Source: 1-14-0-10-37-14 sp037130845
Lineage (GTDB): Bacteria > Patescibacteriota > Patescibacteriia > Patescibacteriales > Patescibacteriaceae
Length of the DNA stretch: 32,722 bases
NCBI GenBank assembly: GCA_037130845.1
Contig: JBAXSE010000014.1
Span: forward strand, 1 to 32,722
Direction: 5' to 3'
Below the pieces are notes generated by a model. It saw nothing but the letters and a program-made list of their open reading frames with translations, had not been told where the DNA came from and did not search any database. The position numbers were made by a program, and so were the translations under genes. Of this stretch, positions 7,710-14,679 are shown piece after piece; the first letter of the stretch is position 1, and each line of letters starts with the position of its first letter.

Positions 7710-8246
7710 ATGAAAAAAGGTTTTTCTCTCATAGAAGTATTGTTGATTGTCGCCTTGGTGGCGGTGACTTTTGCCGGCATCATGGCGCTAACGCAGCGTA
7801 TTCTGCAATTGCAAAATGTAGTGCGCAATGATTTTATCGCCGAGGGGCTGTTGCGCGAAGGCGCCGAACTGGTCAAGGCTATCCGCAACGAAAATGTCAG
7901 CTCTTCCCTGTCTTTTTACCAGGACCTAACGCCGGCCGCTACTCTTGATAGTACCAGGATTTTTGCTTTGGACTGGCAGGGCATCAATGCCGTAGCGGGA
8001 ACGCGTGATGCGACGCATCTTTTTAACGTTATCGCGCCTTATTATACGCCCGCTAGGCTTAAGTATACGCCCGGAGTCAGCTATCAGATGACGCAAGGCG
8101 GCAATACTCCTTTTGCCCGCTATTTTGTGGCTGTCTATAAGCTGGATGGCACGCGCCCTTATGTCCAGGTCGACGTTACTGTCTATTGGGAGGAGCGTGG
8201 CAGAGGCCATACGACTCATTTGCGGGTAAAATTATACGACCAGTAA
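7710..8246 (+). CDS. PilV/GspI-like minor pilin
   Basis: 178 residues beginning MKKGFSLIEVLLIVALVAVTFAG: a three-residue leader, G|F cleavage site, Glu5, and a single N-terminal membrane helix. The motif LLREGAELVKAIRNEN after the helix is typical of PilV/GspI-type pilins. The C-terminal part (YVQVDVTVYWEERGRGHTTHL) is the usual beta-sheet end of this class. It lies 6 bases after the LamG pilin and 10 bases before the PilW-like gene. The protein is expected to be processed by a prepilin peptidase (not in this window) and to join a minor-pilin tip complex. Confidence 0.85.
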   Translation: MKKGFSLIEVLLIVALVAVTFAGIMALTQRILQLQNVVRNDFIAEGLLREGAELVKAIRNENVSSSLSFYQDLTPAATLDSTRIFALDWQGINAVAGTRDATHLFNVIAPYYTPARLKYTPGVSYQMTQGGNTPFARYFVAVYKLDGTRPYVQVDVTVYWEERGRGHTTHLRVKLYDQ

Positions 8247-8256
8247 AATTTTTGCT

Positions 8257-8796
8257 ATGATGATAACATACCGGACTAAAACTGGTTTGACCTTGATTGA
8301 ATTGCTGGTAGCGCTAGCCTTGTTTGCTGTCGTTACTTTGATCGTCACTAAGGTGTTTATGAACGTGACTGATGTTCAGCGCCGCATTTATCAAGATCAG
8401 AATCTGGAAGGTGATTTGCGCTATGCTGTAAATGTATTGTCTGATGAGGCTCAGAGAGCAAAAATCCATTCTACCGAATGCGATAGTTATTGCACTGCCT
8501 GCAGCGGTAAATTTTTCTGCTTAGGAATATCTACATCCAGTGTTGTTTGCCTGGCGGCTCAAGATAACTCCTGTGTGCAGTATTATCAAAGCAATGGCCA
8601 GTTAATCGTACAACGAGGCGCTCAGACTTATGCTATTACTTCGAGCGATGTAACCTTGGAATCGTTGGTCTTTAAGCATGATTTGCTTGATGCGGCCCAA
8701 AACGGTAATTCTTTGGAGATCTTTGCCAGGGTAAAAAACAAAGATGCGGGCGGCGGCAGCCTAGTCTATCAGACGGCCTTAACAAAAAATCCGTAA
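8257..8796 (+). CDS. PilW/GspJ-like minor pilin
   Basis: 179 residues; KTGLTLIELLVALALFAVVTLIV gives a G|L prepilin site with Glu5. DLRYAVNVLSDEAQRAK after the helix is the pattern of PilW/GspJ pilins. A Cys-rich stretch around residues 70-110 (CDSYCTACSGKFFC) suggests disulfide bonds outside the cell. ATG at 8257 and 8260 are both possible starts. It follows the PilV-like gene, keeping the H-I-J-K order. Confidence 0.82.
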   Translation: MMITYRTKTGLTLIELLVALALFAVVTLIVTKVFMNVTDVQRRIYQDQNLEGDLRYAVNVLSDEAQRAKIHSTECDSYCTACSGKFFCLGISTSSVVCLAAQDNSCVQYYQSNGQLIVQRGAQTYAITSSDVTLESLVFKHDLLDAAQNGNSLEIFARVKNKDAGGGSLVYQTALTKNP

Positions 8797-8811
8797 ATAA
8801 TTTTTTATAAT

Positions 8812-9258
8812 ATGTCAATCATTTTAAAAACACGGCGTGGTTTTTTTGTCCCGGTTATCGTGGGGCTGATTGTGACCTTGATGGTGCTGTCATCTTTGAT
8901 ATTTTTTGGCGTTATTTCTAGGCTTTCCAAATACTCCAATGTTTCTACGTGCGGCTTGCGCGCCCGTTATGCAGCCGAAGCCGGGCTGAATGATGTGTCT
9001 AATATCAAGATTAGCCTTTTGGCGGCAACCTCCAGTTGCGCTGTGGGCATGGATATTAATCCTTCTAGCTTTAGCTGCGGATTGCCGGGCTCTCAAGGCA
9101 CGGTAGTGGCTCTTGATTCATCTTGCGTTTATACGGCTCAAATAATGGCAATGTCTACTAGCTCGGCGGATATTTTGGCGACCGGCCGTTGCAATTTGGA
9201 CGAATGTTCGGGGCAAGCCAGCTCGATTATCCAGTTAACCGACAAGATAACCGATTAA
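8812..9258 (+). CDS. PilX/GspK-like minor pilin (first of a tandem pair)
   Basis: 148 residues. The N-terminus (RRGFFVPVIVGLIVTLMVLSS) is prepilin-like but has no Glu at mature position 5, as is usual for PilX/GspK-type subunits. ARYAAEAGLNDV after the helix matches the YAAEAG motif of PilX proteins. The C-terminal half has paired Cys residues (VALDSSCVYTAQI, ATGRCNLDECSG). The gene at 9389 is a clear paralogue aligning along almost the whole length. A 130-base spacer (9259-9388) separates them, containing short G/C-rich inverted segments and AGGAGGGG, but no gene. Confidence 0.75.
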   Translation: MSIILKTRRGFFVPVIVGLIVTLMVLSSLIFFGVISRLSKYSNVSTCGLRARYAAEAGLNDVSNIKISLLAATSSCAVGMDINPSSFSCGLPGSQGTVVALDSSCVYTAQIMAMSTSSADILATGRCNLDECSGQASSIIQLTDKITD

Positions 9259-9388
9259 GGCGGATTGTTATTGGCTTGGGCCGGCAGAGAGCCGGGGGAG
9301 TTCGAAGATTTAATTTATAAACCATCTTTTTTGCTAGCGGCTGGATTTTGGCGGCTAGGCTTTACCCCAGGAGGGGATTTGAAATTAT

Positions 9389-9952
9389 ATGAATATTACT
9401 ACACAAAAAAAAGCTTTCATTTTCCCGATCGTCGTAGGCTTGATCGCTTTGCTGATGACTATGTCGTCCGTTGTCTTCTTTGGCGTCGTTTCTAAGCTTG
9501 CCAATTATTCACGTACCGCAACTTGCGGCCTAAGGGCCCGCTACGCGGCAGAAGCTGCTATTAGCGATGTGACCAATGCTAACCTTAGCTTTTTGGCGAC
9601 CAATCCCAGCTGTACTGCCGGTATGTATGTAATCCCTAATATGAATACATGCGCCTTGCCTGGCGCTGCCGGCAGCGTGGTAACGCTGGATAGTTCGTGC
9701 AACTATTCGGCTCAAATAATCTCGTTGTCAACCAGTTCTGCCAATATTTTGGCAACCGGCCGTTGTAATCTGGATGAATGCGCCGGCAGCGGCGGTTCTA
9801 TAGTCCAGCTTAATTCCACGACCTCCGCTTCTTGCTTGCCTTCTTGCAATGGCGTCAATTGCGGCGCCGGCTTTTCGGATGGTTGCGGCGCTGACTGCGG
9901 CTGCGTTAGCCCCAAGGTTTGCGGCGCTATTACTCCTAACCTGTGCAATTAA
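9389..9952 (+). CDS. PilX/GspK-like minor pilin (second of tandem pair) with Cys-rich tail
   Basis: 187 residues, paralogue of the 8812 gene: FPIVVGLIALLMTMSS, ATCGLRARYAAEAAISDV, VVTLDSSCNYSAQIISLSTS and ILATGRCNLDECAG all correspond. It differs by a C-terminal extension of about 40 residues with nine Cys (CLPSCNGVNCGAGFSDGCG and on), a module also found at the ends of the pilins at 10400 and 18476. The prepilin site would be A|F and lacks Glu5. The start ATG at 9389 has AGGAGGGG 10 bases upstream, one of the few purine-rich leaders in this operon. It is probably a surface-exposed tip subunit; the tail may mediate disulfide-stabilised contacts. Confidence 0.75.
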   Translation: MNITTQKKAFIFPIVVGLIALLMTMSSVVFFGVVSKLANYSRTATCGLRARYAAEAAISDVTNANLSFLATNPSCTAGMYVIPNMNTCALPGAAGSVVTLDSSCNYSAQIISLSTSSANILATGRCNLDECAGSGGSIVQLNSTTSASCLPSCNGVNCGAGFSDGCGADCGCVSPKVCGAITPNLCN

Positions 9953-9953
9953 T

Positions 9954-10388
9954 ATGGCTAAGTTCTCGAGAACATCAGGGTTTACTTTATTGGAATTATT
10001 AGTCGTTGTCGGCGTAATAGTATTCTTGTCGACTATGAGCCTGGTGGTTTTTAGCCAGGTGCGCCGTTTATCGCGCGATACTGTCCGCCTGACTCATATC
10101 ACTCAGCTGCAGACCGCTCTGCGCGCTTATTTCCGAGATCAAGGCGTTTATCCGACAGCCGTAGTCGCGGGCGGTTCGATTGCTACCACTACCACTACTT
10201 ATATGGAGCTTGTACCGGCGTATCCTAGGCCGGCTGATGGTTCTTGCGCCTCTGGCTCTACTTATGCATATACTCAAGACAGCGCCGGAGCGTCGTATCA
10301 TATTAATTTTTGTTTAGGCAATATGATCGCCAACGTTCCCGCTGGCAATAATATTTTGACGCCAGCCGGTATCATTACCGCGCCATAA
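9954..10388 (+). CDS. GspG/type IV pilin-like protein
   Basis: 144 residues from ATG at 9954, one base after the preceding stop; an open frame further upstream is only overlap. TSGFTLLELLVVVGVIVFLSTM is a canonical prepilin N-terminus (G|F, Glu5). HITQLQTALRAYFRDQGVYPT is the GspG-type pattern. The pattern YMELVPAYPRPADGSCASGSTYAYTQD and SYHINFCLG is shared with the next gene, including two Cys. It is likely a pseudopilin or major-pilin-like shaft subunit. Confidence 0.85.
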   Translation: MAKFSRTSGFTLLELLVVVGVIVFLSTMSLVVFSQVRRLSRDTVRLTHITQLQTALRAYFRDQGVYPTAVVAGGSIATTTTTYMELVPAYPRPADGSCASGSTYAYTQDSAGASYHINFCLGNMIANVPAGNNILTPAGIITAP

Positions 10389-10399
10389 TTTTGTTATTT

Positions 10400-10978
10400 A
10401 TGACATTTGTTAAACATAGCGCCTTTACTATACTCGAGCTTGTTTTGGTAATCGCTGTCATGGTGATGTTAACTATTTTGATCGTGTCCGTTACGACGAG
10501 CTTGCGTATGGCTAACCGTGATAATAAACGGGTAACCGATATCAAACAAATCCAGTCCGGATTGGAAATGTATTACCGCGATTACGGCCTCTATCCGACC
10601 AGCTTGTCGGTTGGCAGCCCGATAATCGGCGATGGCCGAACATATTTAAATACTATCCCTTCTAACCCAGTGCCTAATAACGATGGTACTTGCGCCAATA
10701 ATGCAAACTATGCTTATACTTCCGATGCTAATCGCACTTCATATCATATAGACTTCTGCTTGGGCGCGCGTACTGCCGATGTCGGACCAGGCAATAATGA
10801 TGCCGTCCCGGGCGATATTATTACGTGCATCCCAGATTGCTATATGTCTTGTAATTATGGCTTGACCGGGACCACAGCCAATAATGGCTCTGATGGTTGC
10901 GGCGCTACTTGCGCCAACGCCGTTAGCTTGTGCCCGACCAATTATTCTTGTTCCTATAATCATTGCATGGCGAATTAA
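10400..10978 (+). CDS. GspG/type IV pilin-like protein with Cys-rich tail
   Basis: 192 residues from ATG at 10400 (a TTG at 10391 would add three). HSAFTILELVLVIAVMVML gives an A|F cleavage site with Glu5. DIKQIQSGLEMYYRDYGLYPT and SYHIDFCLGARTADVG align with the previous gene, so the two are tandem duplicates. The last 50 residues form a Cys-rich module (CIPDCYMSCN, GSDGCGATC, CPTNYSC) that the neighbour lacks but the pilins at 9389 and 18476 share. It ends the first pilin set and is followed at once by a promoter. Confidence 0.85.
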   Translation: MTFVKHSAFTILELVLVIAVMVMLTILIVSVTTSLRMANRDNKRVTDIKQIQSGLEMYYRDYGLYPTSLSVGSPIIGDGRTYLNTIPSNPVPNNDGTCANNANYAYTSDANRTSYHIDFCLGARTADVGPGNNDAVPGDIITCIPDCYMSCNYGLTGTTANNGSDGCGATCANAVSLCPTNYSCSYNHCMAN

Positions 10979-10979
10979 T

Positions 10980-11008
10980 TTGCCTGTCCTCTTGTTTTAT
11001 TATATAAT
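10980..11008 (+). promoter_or_regulatory. Promoter for the exported-protein genes
   Basis: TTGCCT (10980-10985), 17-base spacer, TATAAT (11003-11008). It lies in the 65-base gap between the last pilin of set one and the gene at 11044, so the large exported proteins may be transcribed separately from the first pilins. Confidence 0.6.
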
Positions 11009-11043
11009 ATCGTTGTGAATATTAAGTTTGTAAGCTTACCGTC

Positions 11044-11442
11044 ATGAGCCAGAAAATTGCCATTATATTTGTCATTTTACTGATTGCCGTTATCGGCGTC
11101 GGGCTTTGGTTTTATACTCGTTCCGAAGCCGGCGTTAAACAGTCGATTGTCAATAATAATCAGTCCTCAGTTCCGGCCAATCAGCCTGCCGGGACGGCTG
11201 GGCAGACCGCCGCTCCGGCAACGCCTGCCAATCAGAACAATGCGGCTCGCAAGGCCGAATTGGAAGAGATGATTGCCAAGGCGATTCCGGAAAAACTGCA
11301 ACGCGTGGACAAGGCCTCGATAGGCCGTCCTTTTAACGACGACGAGCTTGATTTTATCGGCAATCCAAGACGTAATATCATTAATGAGCTAGTTAAGAAG
11401 GGCAAGATTACCCCGGCCGACAAACAGCTTTTAATCAAATAA
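11044..11442 (+). CDS. Small membrane-anchored protein, function unknown
   Basis: 132 residues: one N-terminal membrane helix (about 5-24), a low-complexity linker rich in N, Q, P, A and T (about 33-68), then a charged helical C-terminal part (RKAELEEMIAKAIPEKLQRV ... NELVKKGKITPADKQLLIK). I do not recognise the C-terminal domain. The gene is first after the 10980 promoter and ends 3 bases before the 846-residue exported protein, so it may help that protein's export or anchoring, but nothing in its sequence proves this. Confidence 0.7.
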   Translation: MSQKIAIIFVILLIAVIGVGLWFYTRSEAGVKQSIVNNNQSSVPANQPAGTAGQTAAPATPANQNNAARKAELEEMIAKAIPEKLQRVDKASIGRPFNDDELDFIGNPRRNIINELVKKGKITPADKQLLIK

Positions 11443-11445
11443 AAT

Positions 11446-13986
11446 ATGAGATTTAGGAAATCACTTTGGCTTTTACCGTCATTGCTGGCTGCCAGTTTGG
11501 TTGCTGGAGTGGTTTGGGCTGCCGGCACCTGGGAGGATCCGACGGCAGCGCCGACCGGAGGCAATCAAGATCGTCCGATTAATGTCGGCTCCGTACCTCA
11601 GGAAAAAACCGGCTATTTAATGCTTAGCAATTCTTCTAATCCTGGCAATAGCGGCGAATTGTGGTTTAGGCTTATCAGTAATGGCGCCAGAGTCTCTCTA
11701 AAGGCAAATTCAGCTACTGCTAATTCCTATTCCTTGACTTTGCCGACTACGGCCGGTACCAATAACGATGTCTTACAGACCGACGGCAACGGCGTCTTGC
11801 ACTGGGTTGATCCGTCGTCGATTTCCGGGCTGGATCCTGATTGGAAATATAACAATGCTATCCCGACTGACGCTAATACTATTACTAATGATAGCTATTT
11901 TACCAGAATCGGAGATGGCGGCGCCCCAGGCTATACTTCTAATATTGGTGATCTGTATGTCCAGCACAATACCGAGATTGATGGCAATATTTACGCTTTG
12001 GGAGCGAATACGGTCAGCGCCTTTACCCAGGTCGTAGCTGGCGGGACCGGCGGCAATAGTAATTCGGTGGTTAATATCTTGGCTAATGCAGGCCAAGAGG
12101 GTTTGCGCATCAGATCGGCCGGTAATTGGAGCCCTTTGAATATAGTCAATCAGGCTAATACCGATATTTTTCGCGTCAATCAATCCGGAGTCTTGGCGGT
12201 CGGTTCTGTGCCGTGGGATCGCTTGAGCGCCTTTCCCGGGGCGGCTAATTGCCCGGCCGGCCAAGTGGTCAAGGGCGTACAGATGGGCCTTGCCGGCGCT
12301 ATTTTGACTTGCGGTCCGTCGGTGGTTAGTCTGGATAATATCTTGAACGGATCAGCCAACCAAACTATCCGCCACAATGGCACCAATTGGATAGCTGATA
12401 GCTTCCTAACCAACACCGGCTATGCCATCGGGATTAATGTGGCCAGCTCCTCACCTAGCTTTACTCTGGATGTTAATGGCAGCGTCGGCCCTCATCTAAA
12501 CAATGGTTACGATTTAGGTTCGCTTGAGCTAAGCTGGAAGAGTATCTATGCCAAGTCTATGTATGCTATGGGCAACCTGGGCGTCGGGACTTCCACCTCG
12601 CCAGATTTTATGGTAGAAACGGCCGGCAGCATCGGCCCGAACAAAAACATGATGTATGACTTAGGCTCCGACCCTCTGCGTTGGCGCACTATCTATGCTT
12701 ATAATATCGATGCTTTGGGCGATATTAGGCTTAATATGACTCCCGGGTCGGTGCTCTTTGTAAATAGCAATCATATGATTGGCGAAGACAATGATCATTT
12801 CTTCTACGATCAGGCCGGCAAGTCTTTAGGTATCGGCACCAAAACTCCGTCCGAAGCCCTGGATGTGGTTGGTAATATCAAGCTGCCTCAGACCGCGTCT
12901 AACGCAACGAACTATACCGCAGGCTCAATCAAGATCGGCACCATGAGCATTAATTCCTACGGCGGTTATGTAGCAGGCGAGGGCGATACAAATACTTTTA
13001 TAGGCACGCTGTCCGGCTTGATTAAGGAAATTACTTATAAGGATCAGTTTAGATACAATACCGGCATTGGCTTTGGCACTTTGAGCCATATGGAAGTGAC
13101 CGGAAGCGGTAACTTTGGCATAAATAACACGGCCATCGGCGCTGCGTCTATGTTTAATAATACTGACGGTGCTTGGAATGTGGGCGTGGGCGATGCTTCT
13201 TTGTATAGCAATCGAGGCGCCACTGACAATACGGCTCTCGGCAGCAGCGCGCTGTTTTCCAATAGCGAGAATGGCGCATCCAATAATACGGCAGTCGGCT
13301 CCAATAGCATGGTCACTAATGCCAGCGGTTATGACAATGTGGCAGTCGGATATTATGCGCTTTCTGCCAATACTGGCGGCGTCGAAAATATTGCTATCGG
13401 TTCTTTGGCCGGCTCTAGCAATGTTAATAACAGCTATAATATTTTCTTGGGCTATCAATCAGGTTTGTATGCCACAGGCGATAATAATACTTATATCGGC
13501 CAATACTCAGGCAAGAATGTTACGGGCAGTAATAATATCTTTATCGGTTATAACACGGGTTGGGGGAGCGGCGTCAATCTTAGCGACCGGCTTTATGTTG
13601 ATAGCGGCGCTGCCGGAGAAATGAGTTCTAATAAGGCCTTGTTGTATGGCGTATTTCGTTCTGCTGGTACGCCTTCTCTGCGCACCAACGGCTCCTTTAT
13701 GGTCACACCTTTGAACACTACTTTTTCTGCTAATTTCTCTCCGGAAAGCGGCGGTTTGTATTCGCATAACAATCATGCGTATGATGAGTCTGCTAATCGT
13801 TATTATCGAGGTATTAATTCTGATTTTTGTACGAAATACCCCACTCCAAACGGCGATACATGCGCTCGTGTATTTTATGTAGACGGATTATTAATATGCA
13901 CGAGGAAGGGTACTGATTGCAATACGATTTGCGCAACCACTCTTTCGGTATGTTGCGAAAACCAAGTTAACAATTGTCAACAATAA
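11446..13986 (+). CDS. Large exported fibre-like protein with YadA-type head repeats
   Basis: 846 residues with an N-terminal signal peptide (hydrophobic core to about residue 26, likely cleavage after VWA). The middle has tail-fibre-like units: YDLGSLELSWKSIYA and YDLGSDPLRWRTIYA are two copies of one repeat, and TPSEALDVVGNIK is a fibre motif. Residues about 530-705 carry ten N-x-[AGFY]-[IVL]-G repeats (NTGIGFGTL, NTAIGAASM, NVGVGDASL, NVAVGYYAL, NIAIGSLAG and others), the pattern of left-handed beta-roll heads of trimeric adhesins. The C-terminus is Cys-rich (CTRKGTDCNTIC ... CCENQVNNC). No S74 chaperone and no YadA membrane anchor is seen, so surface attachment must differ from that of Gram-negative autotransporters. 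Placed between two pilin sets, it may be a pilus-associated adhesin in the position that PilY1 holds elsewhere. Confidence 0.8.
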   Translation: MRFRKSLWLLPSLLAASLVAGVVWAAGTWEDPTAAPTGGNQDRPINVGSVPQEKTGYLMLSNSSNPGNSGELWFRLISNGARVSLKANSATANSYSLTLPTTAGTNNDVLQTDGNGVLHWVDPSSISGLDPDWKYNNAIPTDANTITNDSYFTRIGDGGAPGYTSNIGDLYVQHNTEIDGNIYALGANTVSAFTQVVAGGTGGNSNSVVNILANAGQEGLRIRSAGNWSPLNIVNQANTDIFRVNQSGVLAVGSVPWDRLSAFPGAANCPAGQVVKGVQMGLAGAILTCGPSVVSLDNILNGSANQTIRHNGTNWIADSFLTNTGYAIGINVASSSPSFTLDVNGSVGPHLNNGYDLGSLELSWKSIYAKSMYAMGNLGVGTSTSPDFMVETAGSIGPNKNMMYDLGSDPLRWRTIYAYNIDALGDIRLNMTPGSVLFVNSNHMIGEDNDHFFYDQAGKSLGIGTKTPSEALDVVGNIKLPQTASNATNYTAGSIKIGTMSINSYGGYVAGEGDTNTFIGTLSGLIKEITYKDQFRYNTGIGFGTLSHMEVTGSGNFGINNTAIGAASMFNNTDGAWNVGVGDASLYSNRGATDNTALGSSALFSNSENGASNNTAVGSNSMVTNASGYDNVAVGYYALSANTGGVENIAIGSLAGSSNVNNSYNIFLGYQSGLYATGDNNTYIGQYSGKNVTGSNNIFIGYNTGWGSGVNLSDRLYVDSGAAGEMSSNKALLYGVFRSAGTPSLRTNGSFMVTPLNTTFSANFSPESGGLYSHNNHAYDESANRYYRGINSDFCTKYPTPNGDTCARVFYVDGLLICTRKGTDCNTICATTLSVCCENQVNNCQQ

Positions 13987-13988
13987 TT

Positions 13989-14174
13989 ATGAAAAAAATC
14001 ATCTTACCGTCATTGTTAGTCTTGGGAGGATTGTTTCTCGGTTGGTACGGGCTGATCAATTATCAGCTTTATGCCAATATCAAACAGCAGGAGGCGACAG
14101 TCAAAAGCCAGACTGCCGAACTGGACAAGATTACAAAATTTTTAACAGATTCTTTTGGCGCGGGTCAGAAGTAA
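13989..14174 (+). CDS. Small single-pass membrane protein with coiled coil
   Basis: 61 residues from ATG at 13989, two bases after the preceding stop. A membrane helix (about 4-22) is followed by a charged heptad-like region (NIKQQEATVKSQTAELDKIT). No family is recognised. The protein at 14395 has the same design, and the two are separated only by repeat copy A, so they may be functional partners or an old duplication. Confidence 0.65.
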   Translation: MKKIILPSLLVLGGLFLGWYGLINYQLYANIKQQEATVKSQTAELDKITKFLTDSFGAGQK

Positions 14175-14179
14175 ATGTA

Positions 14180-14391
14180 TTTATCCGCGCGAACGCGTGG
14201 ATCTCCCCACAAAGAGTAATGGTTATCTATAGTGATGTCAGGAAATCAAAACTGCCTTCACGTAAAATTCGTCCCCAAAGTATTAAAAAACAGATTCAAT
14301 TCCTACATTTCCTTTCTCGCGACTCTATTTTAAATTTATTAAATTACGCACTTTGCCCTCGTGGGGAGATCTCCGTGTTCACGGAGATAAA
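14180..14391 (+). repeat. Terminal-hairpin element, copy A (complete, 212 bp)
   Basis: The ends (14180-14210 and 14361-14391, 31 bases each) are inverted repeats matching at 25 positions. Each end is TTT, a hairpin with 8-bp stem and GAAC-type loop, then CTCCCCAC. The six differences between the ends fall into three base-pair swaps within the hairpin (C-G to T-A twice, G-T to C-G once). Internal boxes: AGTGATGT (14231-14238), ATTCGTCCC (14267-14275) and CGCGACTCT (14318-14326). It begins 6 bases after one stop codon and ends 3 bases before the next ATG. No open reading frame of note lies inside. Confidence 0.9.
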
Positions 14392-14394
14392 CAC

Positions 14395-14670
14395 ATGAAT
14401 CAAAAAATTATGAAAGAATTAAACGCCACAATCCGCAACCAGTATATTGCCACTAGCGCTATTATTATTTTAATTTTTGCGGTAGTCGGCCTGTTGGTCT
14501 TGGTCAACTACTTTTTAACCGACAAGCTAATCGCCTTGCAGAGCGCTAACCAAAGTAATTATACCCGTATTACCCAAATCGAAACCTTTTTGAACCAACA
14601 ACTGCAGGCGGCCCAGAAACAAGCCCCGGCTAGCCCTGCTGCTACTGCTCCAGCCACCAAAACCAAGTAA
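14395..14670 (+). CDS. Small single-pass membrane protein with coiled coil
   Basis: 91 residues from ATG at 14395. A membrane helix (about 20-41) is followed by a heptad-like stretch (KLIALQSANQSNYTRITQIETFLNQQLQ) and an Ala/Pro/Lys-rich tail. No family is recognised; the design matches the 61-residue protein at 13989. Its GGAG (14383-14386) belongs to the right end of repeat copy A and lies in that end's hairpin, so translation could be influenced by folding of the repeat. It is followed 9 bases later by the 632-residue exported protein. Confidence 0.7.
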   Translation: MNQKIMKELNATIRNQYIATSAIIILIFAVVGLLVLVNYFLTDKLIALQSANQSNYTRITQIETFLNQQLQAAQKQAPASPAATAPATKTK

Positions 14671-14679
14671 ACAACGGCC

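Noticed and set aside
9849..9953. A 35-residue N-terminal extension of the pilin at 9954
   Set aside because: It overlaps the coding end of the 9389 gene in another frame; the prepilin leader begins properly at 9954.
11446..13986. A prophage tail-fibre gene
   Set aside because: It has a signal peptide, Cys-rich end and pilin neighbours, and no phage structural or lysis gene is present.
14180..14391. A classical transposon with target-site duplication
   Set aside because: No transposase lies inside or nearby and the bases flanking copies A and B show no matching duplication; a MITE or palindromic element is still possible.
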